Shown here in pieces: positions 16,204-24,891 of a stretch of DNA of 64,000 bases. A model generated the notes under the pieces. It did no database searches and had not been told where the DNA came from. It worked only from the letters and a program-made list of their open reading frames with translations. This DNA comes from Streptantibioticus parmotrematis (GTDB lineage Bacteria; Actinomycetota; Actinomycetes; Streptomycetales; Streptomycetaceae): NCBI RefSeq assembly GCF_019890615.1, contig NZ_JAINVZ010000005.1, forward strand, positions 186,001 to 250,000, given 5' to 3'. The stretch's first letter is position 1, and each line of letters starts with the position of its first letter. A program made the translations under genes and the position numbers.

Positions 16204-18726
16204 CTATTGCAGGGTGATCTGGTTCAGGGCGACGTGGCCCCAGGTCAGGTTCGCGGAGTTGACGACGATGCGGAACTGGGTCGCGGTGACCGGGGTCGTG
16301 AGGGTGAGGCTGCGGGTCTCTACGGTGCTGCTGCTGGTGTTCCAGGTGACGGTGGTGGGTGCGAGGACCTGCTGCCAGACGCCGCCCGGGTTGGCTTCGA
16401 TGCTTACCGAGGTGGGGCCTTGGCCCTGGCCGAAGGCGGCTGCGAGGGTGACGCTGGAGACGGTCTGCTCGGCTCCGGGGTCGATCTGGACGGCTCCGGG
16501 TAGCTTGGGGCTGTTCTGCGAGGCCCAGGAGCCGGTGCCGGTGTCGTTGACGAGGTCGCCGGTGACCGTTCCGGACAGGACTCCCAGGCCGCTGGAGGCC
16601 GCTGCTCCGAAGGTCGGCCGCAGCTCGTAGACCGCGAGGTGTCCCCAGGTCAGGTTGGCCGAGTGGATCACGAGCCGGACGCCGGTGGTGGTCACCGGAG
16701 CGGGCAGCGGGATGCGGAGCCACTCGGCGGCGGCGGTGTTCTGGCGCCAGGTCAGGGAGTGGGACGAGACCTGTGTGGTCCAGCCCGAGCCGTTCCAGGT
16801 CTGGACGTCGACGCTGGTGGCCCCCTGGCCCTGGCCGAAGGCGGTGACCAGGGTGACGGCGTCCATGGTGCGGGCTTCGCCGTAGTTCACGGTGACGGTG
16901 CCGGGAAAGGCGGGACTGTCCGCGGAGGCCCAGGAGGTGGTGGGGTCGCCGTCGGTGATGTCGGCGATGCTTCCGCTGCCGGTTCCCAGAGTGGTGGAGG
17001 CGGTGGCGGTGACCGGGTGCTGCCAGGCGCCGAGGTCGGGGGCCCCGGCGGGGACGGGCGTGCCGAACAGATCGCTCGGCGGTGCGGTGGAGGCGGACAC
17101 CCCGGCGTTGCGTGCCGCGGATCCGGAAGCGGAGGCGTAGCCGGCCAGGGTCTGCTGGAGCTGGGCCGTGGTCAGCGCACCGGTGGGCATGGCGGCGTCG
17201 CCCGGGCTGGACAGCTGCGGGTCGGCGACGACGGGGGCGGGGTCGTTCGCCGGGACGACGGTTGAGGCCGCGCTGCCGTCCCAGTACAGGTTGTGGCTGT
17301 AGTCCATGCTGGAGTCGGGTCCGTTGAAGCAGGAACTCCCGCATTGGTAGGGGGCGTTGCTGGGGTTGTAGAAGATGTTGTCGAAAAGGACGTTGTTGTA
17401 GGGTGCGGCGTCGCGCACCATGGCTTCGATGCCCTGCTGGGTGGTGCCGCCGCTGCCGTTGTTGCGGGGGACAGTGGTGGTGGTGCTCCACACGGTGTTG
17501 TTGTATCCGCGGAAGCCGGAGCAGCCGCTCCAGATGCTGAACGGCCGGAAGTGGTCGCTCTGGCTGATGTTGTAGCGCAGCGTGATGTCAGTGGCGGAGA
17601 TCAGGCACATGAAGAATCCGCCGGAGTTGGAGTCGCTGTAGTTGTACTGGACGGTGCTGCCGGTGCTGCCCATGTCGGCGTCGAAGGCCATGTCGTCGGT
17701 GGCGTCGGGGTTGAGGTCGTTCACCGCCGTGCGGAGCACGGTGTTGTACTGCACGAGGATGTTGTCGGTGCCCTGCCACCAGATGCCGACGTTTCCTCCG
17801 CCGGTGGTGACCAGGCGGTTCGAGGCGGCCATGTCGACGGTGTTGTTCTCGACCACGGCGTTGTCGGCGTACTCGGGGGTGATGCCGCCGCCGGTCACGC
17901 TGTGGACGTAGTTGTTCGCGATGAGCGGGTTGGTGTACGGCTGGCGGGTGGCGCTGACCTCGCTGGTGGGGATGCCGGTCTCGGTGCTGTAGATGTCGCA
18001 GTCGGCGCACCAGGTGGTGAAGGTGGAGATGCCGTAGGCGTTGACGTGGGCGACCTCGTTGCCGGTGATCTGGAGGTCGGAGAACCAGGTGGGGGTGGTG
18101 TTGCCGCGGACGCCGACGACGATGCCGCCCTGGCCGATGTCCGAGCCGCCGGCGCCGTCGATGTCGTGGACGTAGTTGTTGCTGACGACGATGCCGGGCA
18201 TGTTCCCGGTGTCCTGGGCGACGACGTAGATGCCGCGGTAGTTGACGCTGGTGGGCGCGGCCTGGTTGAGGCCGTTGGTGACTTCGAGGCCGGTGAGGTG
18301 GACGTCGTGGACGTCGGCGAGTGTCACCGCGGCCTGGACGGTGTCCTGCCCGGCGATGATCGCGCGTCCGGTGCCGTAGGAGGTGACGGTGATCGGGGCT
18401 GCGGCGGTACCGGAGGAGGTGATGGTCAGCCCGCCGGTCCAGGTCTCGCCGCCCTGGAAGGCGATGGTGTCGCCAGGGCGGAGGGAGGCGGCGTCGACCT
18501 TGGCCAGGGTCTTCCAGGCGTCGCCCGGGTTGGTGCCGTCGTTGCTGTCGCTACCGGTCCGGCTGTCGACGTAGTAGGTGGTGCCGGTGGCTGCGTGTGC
18601 TTCGGTGGCGGTGACGGCGCTCGCGGTGAAGGCGAGCAGGGTGGCGAACGCGGTGAGCACGGGGAGGATCGCGCGTCTGCACGACTCTCGCCGTCGGCTG
18701 GATCTGGTGGGGTGTGGGGACGGCAT
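16204..18726 (-). CDS. Secreted right-handed beta-helix protein with two C-terminal discoidin/CBM32-like modules
   Basis: An 840-residue secreted protein. A signal peptide ends near EAHAATGTT. The next segment, TYYVDSRTGSDSNDGTNP then AWKTLAKVD, is the usual entry to pectate-lyase-like beta-helices. Repeated coils follow with NNYVHDIDGAGGSD, NNYVHSVTGGGITPEY and ENNTVD, spanning about residues 45-540. Two similar modules of about 140 residues close the protein; each has a FGQGQG-TSV strand and ends in SANLTWGHLAVYEL or SANLTWGHVALNQI, as in F5/8-type carbohydrate-binding domains. It is the last gene of a sugar-uptake operon, so it may cleave or bind the polysaccharide whose fragments the transporter takes up. 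No family active site could be named. AAGGGA precedes the ATG. Confidence 0.8.
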   Translation of the reverse strand: MPSPHPTRSSRRRESCRRAILPVLTAFATLLAFTASAVTATEAHAATGTTYYVDSRTGSDSNDGTNPGDAWKTLAKVDAASLRPGDTIAFQGGETWTGGLTITSSGTAAAPITVTSYGTGRAIIAGQDTVQAAVTLADVHDVHLTGLEVTNGLNQAAPTSVNYRGIYVVAQDTGNMPGIVVSNNYVHDIDGAGGSDIGQGGIVVGVRGNTTPTWFSDLQITGNEVAHVNAYGISTFTTWCADCDIYSTETGIPTSEVSATRQPYTNPLIANNYVHSVTGGGITPEYADNAVVENNTVDMAASNRLVTTGGGNVGIWWQGTDNILVQYNTVLRTAVNDLNPDATDDMAFDADMGSTGSTVQYNYSDSNSGGFFMCLISATDITLRYNISQSDHFRPFSIWSGCSGFRGYNNTVWSTTTTVPRNNGSGGTTQQGIEAMVRDAAPYNNVLFDNIFYNPSNAPYQCGSSCFNGPDSSMDYSHNLYWDGSAASTVVPANDPAPVVADPQLSSPGDAAMPTGALTTAQLQQTLAGYASASGSAARNAGVSASTAPPSDLFGTPVPAGAPDLGAWQHPVTATASTTLGTGSGSIADITDGDPTTSWASADSPAFPGTVTVNYGEARTMDAVTLVTAFGQGQGATSVDVQTWNGSGWTTQVSSHSLTWRQNTAAAEWLRIPLPAPVTTTGVRLVIHSANLTWGHLAVYELRPTFGAAASSGLGVLSGTVTGDLVNDTGTGSWASQNSPKLPGAVQIDPGAEQTVSSVTLAAAFGQGQGPTSVSIEANPGGVWQQVLAPTTVTWNTSSSTVETRSLTLTTPVTATQFRIVVNSANLTWGHVALNQITLQ

Positions 18727-18824
18727 GGCTCTGTTTCCCTTCTGGGCTCCTGCGAGGTCGGGGGTGCGTTTCTGCCTGGCAGGCGGTGGCCGCCGTCGCG
18801 CCAGGGGTTCAAGGGGGCGGAGTG

Positions 18825-20093
18825 TCAGGCGCGGAGGGTCTGGACGGTGGCGGTGTGCCGGGACCGTTCGGCGGCCCAGGCCACCTGGTGCGCTTCCAGG
18901 CTGGTGACCGGGTCCGACAGGATCCACCGGGGATCCCCGGTGGAGACGGCTTGCAGGAAGGCGTCGATGAGGCGTTCGTCGCCGCCGCCGTGGCCGCTGC
19001 CGGCGTCGGGGCCGTCCAGACCGAGTGTGTGCGGGGTCGTGCTGCCGGTGCGGAAGTCGGTGACCGTCGCGGTGACGCCGTCGCCGTCGAGGGAGCCGTG
19101 GGTGCCGAAGACGCGGGTCCTGCGGTGCTCGAACGGGGTGAACGCGGTCATGGTGAAGGAGGCGGTGGCACCGCCCTCGTACTCCAGGTTGACGACCTGG
19201 TGGTCGACCACGTCGTTGTCGCAGGCGTACACGCACCGCCCGTAGGGTCCCTCCTCCAAGGCGTCCAGGACGCCCTGCGTGGTGCGCTCCCGGGTGACGA
19301 CGTTCAGGGGCCAGCGTTCGCGGTTCGGGTCGCCCAGGCAACCCAGGTAGATCCGTGGCGCCGAATAGGGGCAGGCCGGCTCGACCGGGCAGGTCAGACA
19401 GGTGTCGGTCGCGCCTTCGGGCTGGTTCTCCCGGCGGAAGTGCTTGAGGCCCCCGAAGGAGGAGACCCGGCGTACCGGCTTGTCGACGATGAACGACAGC
19501 CAGTCCAGGTCGTGGCTGGACTTGGCGAGCAGCATCGGCGCGGCGTCGGCCGTGCTGCGCCAGTTGCCGCGAACGTAGGAGTGGGCCTGGTGCCACCAGC
19601 CGACTGGTTCCAGGTGTTCGACGCTGATGATCTCGCCGAGTACGCCGGAGGCCACGATCTGCTTCACGCCGGTGGTGTAGGGGGTGTAGCGCAGGACGTG
19701 GCAGACCGCGAGCATCACCCCGGCTCTGCCCACGGCCTCGACGATGCGTTCGGCGTCGGCCTCGGTGGTCGCCATGGGCTTCTCCAGCAGGATGTGGTGG
19801 CCGAGTCCGGCGAACGCCACCGCTGGTTCGACGTGCTGGGAGTCCTGGGTGGCGATGATGACCGCGTCGGCGTCGATGCCTTGGGCGGCCAGGGCGCGCC
19901 AGTCGGCGCAGCCGGTGGCGCCGGGGTGGTCCCGGGCGGTGTCGGCGGCCCGCTGCGGGTCCGGTTCGGCGAAGGCGACCACTTCGGCCCGCCCGGTGGA
20001 GGCCGCGTAGCGGGCGTAGGTCCCGCCACGGGCACCGGCCCCGACGAGCAGCAGGCGTACGCGGGAAGTCGCGGAACCGGAGGCGTGGGTCAT
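18825..20093 (-). CDS. Gfo/Idh/MocA-family NAD(P)-dependent oxidoreductase
   Basis: A 422-residue sugar dehydrogenase-like enzyme. The dinucleotide-binding motif is LLLVGAGARGGTYARYA at residues 13-30 and the family EKP motif is in ILLEKPMATTEADAERIVEA. A C-terminal alpha/beta domain follows. An unusual insert, TDTCLTCPVEPACPYS followed by YLGCLGDPNRERWP, contributes four close cysteines that could bind a metal. The gene sits in a sugar-transport operon between a permease and the secreted beta-helix protein, so it likely oxidises or epimerises the imported sugar acid or sugar. The ATG at 20093 follows AGAGGAGA. Confidence 0.88.
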   Translation of the reverse strand: MTHASGSATSRVRLLLVGAGARGGTYARYAASTGRAEVVAFAEPDPQRAADTARDHPGATGCADWRALAAQGIDADAVIIATQDSQHVEPAVAFAGLGHHILLEKPMATTEADAERIVEAVGRAGVMLAVCHVLRYTPYTTGVKQIVASGVLGEIISVEHLEPVGWWHQAHSYVRGNWRSTADAAPMLLAKSSHDLDWLSFIVDKPVRRVSSFGGLKHFRRENQPEGATDTCLTCPVEPACPYSAPRIYLGCLGDPNRERWPLNVVTRERTTQGVLDALEEGPYGRCVYACDNDVVDHQVVNLEYEGGATASFTMTAFTPFEHRRTRVFGTHGSLDGDGVTATVTDFRTGSTTPHTLGLDGPDAGSGHGGGDERLIDAFLQAVSTGDPRWILSDPVTSLEAHQVAWAAERSRHTATVQTLRA

Positions 20094-20207
20094 GGGAGAG
20101 GTCTCCTCTGGAAGTGTGTCCGGGCTGTTCCGTGCGTGCGGGCAGGGCCCGGTGGCCGGAACGGCGACCGGGTTGTCGCTGGAGGTGTGGCGGCGCGGTG
20201 GCCGGGG

Positions 20208-21065
20208 TCAGCCTTTGACCGCGCCGGCGAGCATGCCGCTGATGAAGTGGCGCTGAAAAACGAGGTAGACGGCGACCACCGGGGTGATCACGATCAAGGT
20301 GGCGGCGGCCAGCAGCGGAACGTTCAGGCTGTACGCGCCGACGAAGAAGCCCAGGCCGGCCGGGGCGGTGCGTTTCGCCGGGTCCTGGATGAGCACCAGC
20401 GCCAGCAGGAACTGGTTCCAGCCCCACAGGAAGTACAGCAGTCCGAGCGTGGTCAGGGCCGGGCGGGTGCAGGGCACCAGGACCCGCCACAAGACGGTCC
20501 AGCTGTTGGCGCCGTCCATGGCAGCGGCCTCGACGAGTTCCGGCGGCAGCGCAAGGAACTGCTGCCGCATCCAGAAGGCCCCGAACGGCATGAACAACCC
20601 GGTCAGTGCCAGGATCAGGGCCAGCGGGGTATCGGTGAGGCCGATCGAGCGCAGGTCGTAGTACAGCGGCACGACCGCGGCCTCGTAGGGCAGGGTGAGC
20701 CCGAGCAGCAGGAATCCGAAGAGGGCGGTGCGGCCCCGGAACTCCATGGTCGCGAAGGCGTAGCCGGCCAGGATCGCGCACAGCAGCGACAGCGGCACCA
20801 GGCCCAGGATGACCACCACGCTGTTGCGCAGCAGTCCGCCGAAACCGGCGGCGGACCAGGCTGCCCCGAAATTCGCCAGCGTGGGGTGCTGGGGCCAGGC
20901 GAAGCCGGACACCAGGGCGCCCGAGGGGTTGAGCGCGGCCAGCAGCAGGCTGATGAACGGGATCACCACCGCCAGCGCGAAGCCGGCCATGACGGCGGGA
21001 CCGGCCAGGACGGAGATCCGCTGAGGGATCCGGGGGCGGTGCGGTTCGGTCGCGGTCGCGCTCAT
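20208..21065 (-). CDS. Carbohydrate ABC transporter permease (MalG-like)
   Basis: A 285-residue inner-membrane protein with six predicted helices and the EAA loop EAAAMDGANSWTVLWRVLVP, which contacts the ATPase. It belongs to the CUT1 sugar transporter group and pairs with the permease encoded upstream, whose stop codon overlaps this start (ATGA, 21062-21065). That overlap shows translational coupling. No ATPase gene is present in the operon; as in many streptomycetes, a shared MsiK-type ATPase elsewhere probably energises it. A 114-bp gap separates it from the downstream oxidoreductase. Confidence 0.92.
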   Translation of the reverse strand: MSATATEPHRPRIPQRISVLAGPAVMAGFALAVVIPFISLLLAALNPSGALVSGFAWPQHPTLANFGAAWSAAGFGGLLRNSVVVILGLVPLSLLCAILAGYAFATMEFRGRTALFGFLLLGLTLPYEAAVVPLYYDLRSIGLTDTPLALILALTGLFMPFGAFWMRQQFLALPPELVEAAAMDGANSWTVLWRVLVPCTRPALTTLGLLYFLWGWNQFLLALVLIQDPAKRTAPAGLGFFVGAYSLNVPLLAAATLIVITPVVAVYLVFQRHFISGMLAGAVKG

Positions 21066-22060
21066 GGCTTCTCCCGTACCAGGCGGCCGATGGCCAGCAC
21101 GATCAGCGCGATCAGCGCGCTCAGGACAACGGCGAGGGCACACGCCGCACCGACCTTGCCGTCGGTGAAGGCGAGTTGGTAGATCAGCACGCCTGGGACG
21201 ATGGTCGAGGTGCCCGGGCCTCCGCCGGTGGTCACGTAGACGACGTCGAAGCTGGCCAGGGCGGCGATGACGGTGACCGTGAGCGCCACGCCGATGTCGG
21301 CCCGTAGACCGGGCAGGGTCACCGCGAAGAACTCGCGCACTGGCCCGGCACCATCGATGCGCGCCGCCTCGTAGAGACTGGTGTCGATCTTCTGGATGCC
21401 CGCCTGGAAGACGACCAGGGTCAGGCCGGTCATCACCCAGGTGCCGACCAGGCCGACCGCGACGTAGGCCCAGGTGAAGTCCCCGAGCCAGGCCCGGGTG
21501 ACCGAGCGGAGGCCCACAGCGTCCAGGATCCGGTTGACCAGGCCGTTCTGCGCGTACATCCAGCGCCACATCACGCCGACCGCGATCAGGGGCACGACCT
21601 GCGGCAGGAACAGGACGGCGCGGGAGACGGGATACCGCCGCTTGCCGCCCGCCGCGCCGACCACCGCTGCCAGCGGCAGCCCGATGGCGATCGGCAGCAG
21701 GGAGAAGAAGACGATGAAGCCCAGGGCGTGTTCGAGAGCGGCGAGCATCGTGGGATCGGTGAGGACGTCCCGGTAATTGCCGAAACCGTCCCAGGTACCG
21801 AGGGTGACGCCGTCCCAGGTGTAGAACGAGAGCCAGATGGTATGGACCCACGGCAGGGCGACGAAGAGCGTGTAGACGCCCAATGCCGGCGCGAGGTACA
21901 GGTAGGCGATGCGGCGGCGGCCGCGCCTGCCCGGCCTGCCCCGACCCCGCGCCCCGCGCGGAAGGGTGGACGCCCGGTCGTGGGCGGTCGGCGCGGCGGC
22001 ATCGTCCGCTGCCGCAGACCGCGTCCGGACGCCGTCGGGAAGGGCCGCCCTGACACTCAC
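21062..22060 (-). CDS. Carbohydrate ABC transporter permease (MalF-like)
   Basis: A 332-residue CUT1-type permease. A basic N-terminal tail of about 45 residues is followed by six membrane helices beginning at IAYLYLAPALGVYTLFVAL. The EAA loop reads EAARIDGAGPVREFFAVTLP. The start is a GTG at 22060 that overlaps the TGA of the binding-protein gene (GTGA), and its end overlaps the next permease. The three transport genes are therefore translated as a tight unit. Together with the lipoprotein it forms a sugar importer whose substrate is unknown but is likely released by the beta-helix protein encoded downstream. Confidence 0.92.
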   Translation of the reverse strand: MSVRAALPDGVRTRSAAADDAAAPTAHDRASTLPRGARGRGRPGRRGRRRIAYLYLAPALGVYTLFVALPWVHTIWLSFYTWDGVTLGTWDGFGNYRDVLTDPTMLAALEHALGFIVFFSLLPIAIGLPLAAVVGAAGGKRRYPVSRAVLFLPQVVPLIAVGVMWRWMYAQNGLVNRILDAVGLRSVTRAWLGDFTWAYVAVGLVGTWVMTGLTLVVFQAGIQKIDTSLYEAARIDGAGPVREFFAVTLPGLRADIGVALTVTVIAALASFDVVYVTTGGGPGTSTIVPGVLIYQLAFTDGKVGAACALAVVLSALIALIVLAIGRLVREKP

Positions 22061-23430
22061 TGGTGGCCCTTCTGCCAGTCGGCCTGAAGCTGGGCCAGGT
22101 ACTGGGCGGGCGTGACCTTCCCGCCGACCAGTTCCTGACCGGCGGAGGTCAGAGTGGTGTTCATGGTGGCGGTGCTGTTGTTGAAGAACGGAACCAGCCC
22201 GTTGTCCTGGCCGATCTTGGCCCAGGCGGTGGCCACGTCGCCGAGCACGCTGCCCCGGGGGGTCTTGACCGTGTCAGCGTGGGTGACCGGCATGAAGCCG
22301 GTGCCGAACTCGATCTGCGCGGCCTGGGTGCTGCCCATGAAGTTGAGGAACGCCGCGGCCAGATCCGGATGCTTGGCTTTGGCCGGGATCGCGTAGGCCA
22401 CTGAGGTGCCGATACCGGTGGCCGGTGAGTTGACGGTGGCGCCCGGCAGCGGGAAGAACCCCACGTTGCCTGGCATGGCCTTGTTGATCGCGGCGGCGTC
22501 CCAGCTGCCGTCGAAAAGGAACAGCCCTTGGCCCTTGGTGAAGTTCGCGACCGAGCCCGGCAGGTCGGTGCCGTTCGCGCCGGCGGGTGTGTAGCCCTTC
22601 TTCGCCCACGTGGCCAGGTCCTGTGCCCCCTCGGTGCCGCCGCGCGTGTTGATCGACGAGCCGGGCACGCCGTAGGCCCAGGCGGTGCTCTTCGCCGCGC
22701 CGTCGGCCGTGTCCACGATGGACTGGAAGACGAAGGAGGAGTGGCCCGCCAGGTTGCCCAGCTGGATGGGGAGCCGGCCCGCTGCTTTGGCCTTGACCAG
22801 ATCGGCCTGGAACTCGGCGAACGTGGTGGGCTTGGCGATGCCCAGCTCGGCCGCCAGCTTCTTGTCGTAGTAGACGCCCACCACCGAGAACCCGGCCGGG
22901 GCCGCCCACAGGTGCCCGCTGCCCAGTCGCTTCCCGTCTGTGTCGGCTCGCCACTGGTCCAGTTCGGTACTGGGCACGGAGGCGTTCCAGCGGTAGGCCG
23001 CCGCGTACGGGTCCAGGTCGCGGACCAGGTTGGCCTTGACCGTGGTCCCGATCATGTTCAGCAGCGCCAGGTCGGGTGCGTCGTCCGAGGACAGCGTCAG
23101 GTTGAGGCTGGTGTTGTAGTCGTTGACGTCGGTGTACTTGTAGTCCACCGTGACGTTGGGGTGCAGCTTCTCGAACGCCGCGGCCAGGGCCTTGGTCGTA
23201 CCCGAGTTCTCCGAGCCGGCCACTGTCAGGGTGACCTTGCCGGTGGGGATCGCCGTCGACACCGACCCCGTCGGTGTCGCAGCGGTCTGGCCACCCGCTC
23301 CCGGAGTGATCCCGCCGCAGGCACTGAGCCCGGTCACTGCCGCGACCAGCGCGGCGGCCGTCATGGTGGACCTGCCGGCCGACCGTCTCGGCCGAGGGGT
23401 GCTACAGGAAAGTCTGTCGGGCGTGCGCAT
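22057..23430 (-). CDS. Sugar-binding lipoprotein of ABC transporter
   Basis: A 457-residue extracellular solute-binding protein. A lipobox in VTGLSACGG shows that it is processed and anchored to the membrane by a lipid on Cys. The mature part has the family-1 binding protein pattern, for example FEKLHPNVTVDYKY, APDLALLNMIG, WAAPAGFSVVGVYYDK and LFLFDGSWDAAAIN. It is the first gene of the operon and follows a promoter with a palindrome in its spacer. The ATG at 23430 is chosen because GAGGAG lies 7 bases upstream and the lipoprotein leader is then of normal length. The sugar specificity cannot be read. Confidence 0.9.
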   Translation of the reverse strand: MRTPDRLSCSTPRPRRSAGRSTMTAAALVAAVTGLSACGGITPGAGGQTAATPTGSVSTAIPTGKVTLTVAGSENSGTTKALAAAFEKLHPNVTVDYKYTDVNDYNTSLNLTLSSDDAPDLALLNMIGTTVKANLVRDLDPYAAAYRWNASVPSTELDQWRADTDGKRLGSGHLWAAPAGFSVVGVYYDKKLAAELGIAKPTTFAEFQADLVKAKAAGRLPIQLGNLAGHSSFVFQSIVDTADGAAKSTAWAYGVPGSSINTRGGTEGAQDLATWAKKGYTPAGANGTDLPGSVANFTKGQGLFLFDGSWDAAAINKAMPGNVGFFPLPGATVNSPATGIGTSVAYAIPAKAKHPDLAAAFLNFMGSTQAAQIEFGTGFMPVTHADTVKTPRGSVLGDVATAWAKIGQDNGLVPFFNNSTATMNTTLTSAGQELVGGKVTPAQYLAQLQADWQKGHQ

Positions 23431-23531
23431 GTGGGGGCTCCTCGCCGAGGCGGACAAGCTGGGGGGATGTGGTCGGGGCGACAGATGGCCAAGCCGACGA
23501 CTTATTACGCGCTGTCTCTTAAGTGGCGCTC

Positions 23532-23561
23532 AGCATAAATACTTGCGCGAGTAGCGGTCAA
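23532..23561 (-). promoter_or_regulatory. Sugar-operon promoter with palindrome in the spacer
   Basis: On the minus strand TTGACC (23561-23556) and TATGCT (23537-23532) are separated by 18 bp. The spacer contains ACTTGCGCGAGT (23541-23552), an imperfect 12-bp palindrome. A ROK repressor bound there would block RNA polymerase at the head of the transport operon. Confidence 0.65.
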
Positions 23562-23579
23562 TAGGCTTCTGCCGAGGTT

Positions 23580-23603
23580 TTACGTAAGAGCATCGCGTAC
23601 AAT
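23580..23603 (+). promoter_or_regulatory. Promoter region of the ROK gene
   Basis: A -10 box TACAAT (23598-23603) lies about 42 bp before the chosen GTG, and the palindrome TTACGTAA (23580-23587) sits just upstream of it. No good -35 hexamer was found. The position rules out the GTG at 23604 as the translation start. Confidence 0.5.
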
Positions 23604-23645
23604 GTGAGCTGTATCAGCCACCACTGGATCCGACAGCGAGGCCAC

Positions 23646-24779
23646 GTGAACCTCTCGCGTCCCAACGGCGGGGACCCGGCCCTACTGCGCCGCCTCAACA
23701 CCCAGGTGGTGTTGCGCGCCCTTCGCGGTGGGCCACCCGTCACCGTCACCCAACTCAGCGGCGCGGCCTCACTGTCACGGCAGACAGTCGAAGCCGTGCT
23801 GGCCGACCTGGGCGAGCGGGGATGGGTGGAGGAGACCGAACCCGAACGCGGCATGGGCCGCCCGGCTCGCCGCTACCGCTTCCGCAACGAGGCGGGCTAC
23901 ATCCTCGGCGTGGACGTGGGAGTCCACAAACTGCTCGCGGTCCTCTCGGACCTGGACGGCAACGAGGTCGCCGTCCGCCGCAGCGACCTCGCCGAGGAGA
24001 TCAACGGCGCCGACCGGCTCGCGCACATTCGCCGAGAAGTGCTGGACCTGCTGGCCGAGCACCCAGGCCCCCGCGCGGCGCTGCGTTCGCTGTGCCTCGG
24101 TGTACCCGGGATCGTCGGGCCCGGCGGGCGGATCACCCTGTCCACCCCCATCCCCGACTGGAACGGACTCGACCTGGCCAACCAGGCGTCACGCTGGGTC
24201 GGTTGCCCCGCCCACGTCGAGAACGACGCCAACCTCGCCGCGCTCGCCGAACGCTGGCAGGGCAGCGCCCGATTCGCCGACGACTGCCTCTACATCCTGA
24301 CCGGCCACCGCACCGGTGCCGGGCTCATCATCGGTGGCCGCCTGCATCGGGGACGCGGCGGCGCGGCCGGTGAGATCGGCGCCCTGGCCGTCCTTCGCTG
24401 GGAGGACGAGGGTACCGCTGAGCTGCGCAGCGCCACCGACGTGGGGAACGTCTTCACCCGGGCCGCCGAGGGCGACTCGCGATCCCTCGCCCTCGTCGGT
24501 CAATTCGCCCGGAGCCTGGCCCAGGGCGCCGCCGCGATGGTGCTGACCGTCAACCCGGACTTGCTCATCATCGGGGGCGGCTACTCTCGCGCCGGCGAGG
24601 TGCTCGCGGCCCCGCTCCGTGCCCACCTCCAGGACCTCTGCCTCGACCCCCCGCAGATAACCCTGTCCACGCTGGGCGAGGAATGCGTCGCACTCGGCGC
24701 GGTCCGGCTCGCCCTGGACGGCGCGGAGCAGGACCTCTTCGGCTTCCACGACCGCACGGAACACTTGAGTACCGAATGA
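23646..24779 (+). CDS. ROK-family repressor of the adjacent sugar operon
   Basis: A 377-residue ROK regulator. The N-terminal winged HTH includes TVTQLSGAASLSRQTVEAVL. The kinase-like domain follows with ILGVDVGVHKLLAVLSDLDG, LCLGVPGIVG, ENDANLAALAERW and GGAAGEIGAL. The CxCxxxxC zinc motif of sugar kinases is absent, so it is a regulator rather than a glucokinase. It is divergent from the ABC/Gfo/beta-helix operon and likely represses it until a sugar binds. The GTG at 23646 is chosen because the -10 box lies immediately before an earlier in-frame GTG. It is clearly paralogous to the second ROK protein at 50.4 kb. Confidence 0.88.
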   Translation: MNLSRPNGGDPALLRRLNTQVVLRALRGGPPVTVTQLSGAASLSRQTVEAVLADLGERGWVEETEPERGMGRPARRYRFRNEAGYILGVDVGVHKLLAVLSDLDGNEVAVRRSDLAEEINGADRLAHIRREVLDLLAEHPGPRAALRSLCLGVPGIVGPGGRITLSTPIPDWNGLDLANQASRWVGCPAHVENDANLAALAERWQGSARFADDCLYILTGHRTGAGLIIGGRLHRGRGGAAGEIGALAVLRWEDEGTAELRSATDVGNVFTRAAEGDSRSLALVGQFARSLAQGAAAMVLTVNPDLLIIGGGYSRAGEVLAAPLRAHLQDLCLDPPQITLSTLGEECVALGAVRLALDGAEQDLFGFHDRTEHLSTE

Positions 24780-24891
24780 TTCGGCCCGGTTGGGGGAGGC
24801 GGTGACGGCATTTCAGCCACGCGACCGGCCGAAGGACTCGTGCCAGGGCCGGGGAGCCCATGGACGTGATGGCCCATCGGTCACCGACCGC

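Noticed and set aside
16204-20781. A single 1525-codon minus-strand frame covering the beta-helix gene and the region above it
   Set aside because: The part above 18726 is an open shadow of the Gfo/Idh gene and permease in another frame. The true start has a ribosome binding site and signal peptide.
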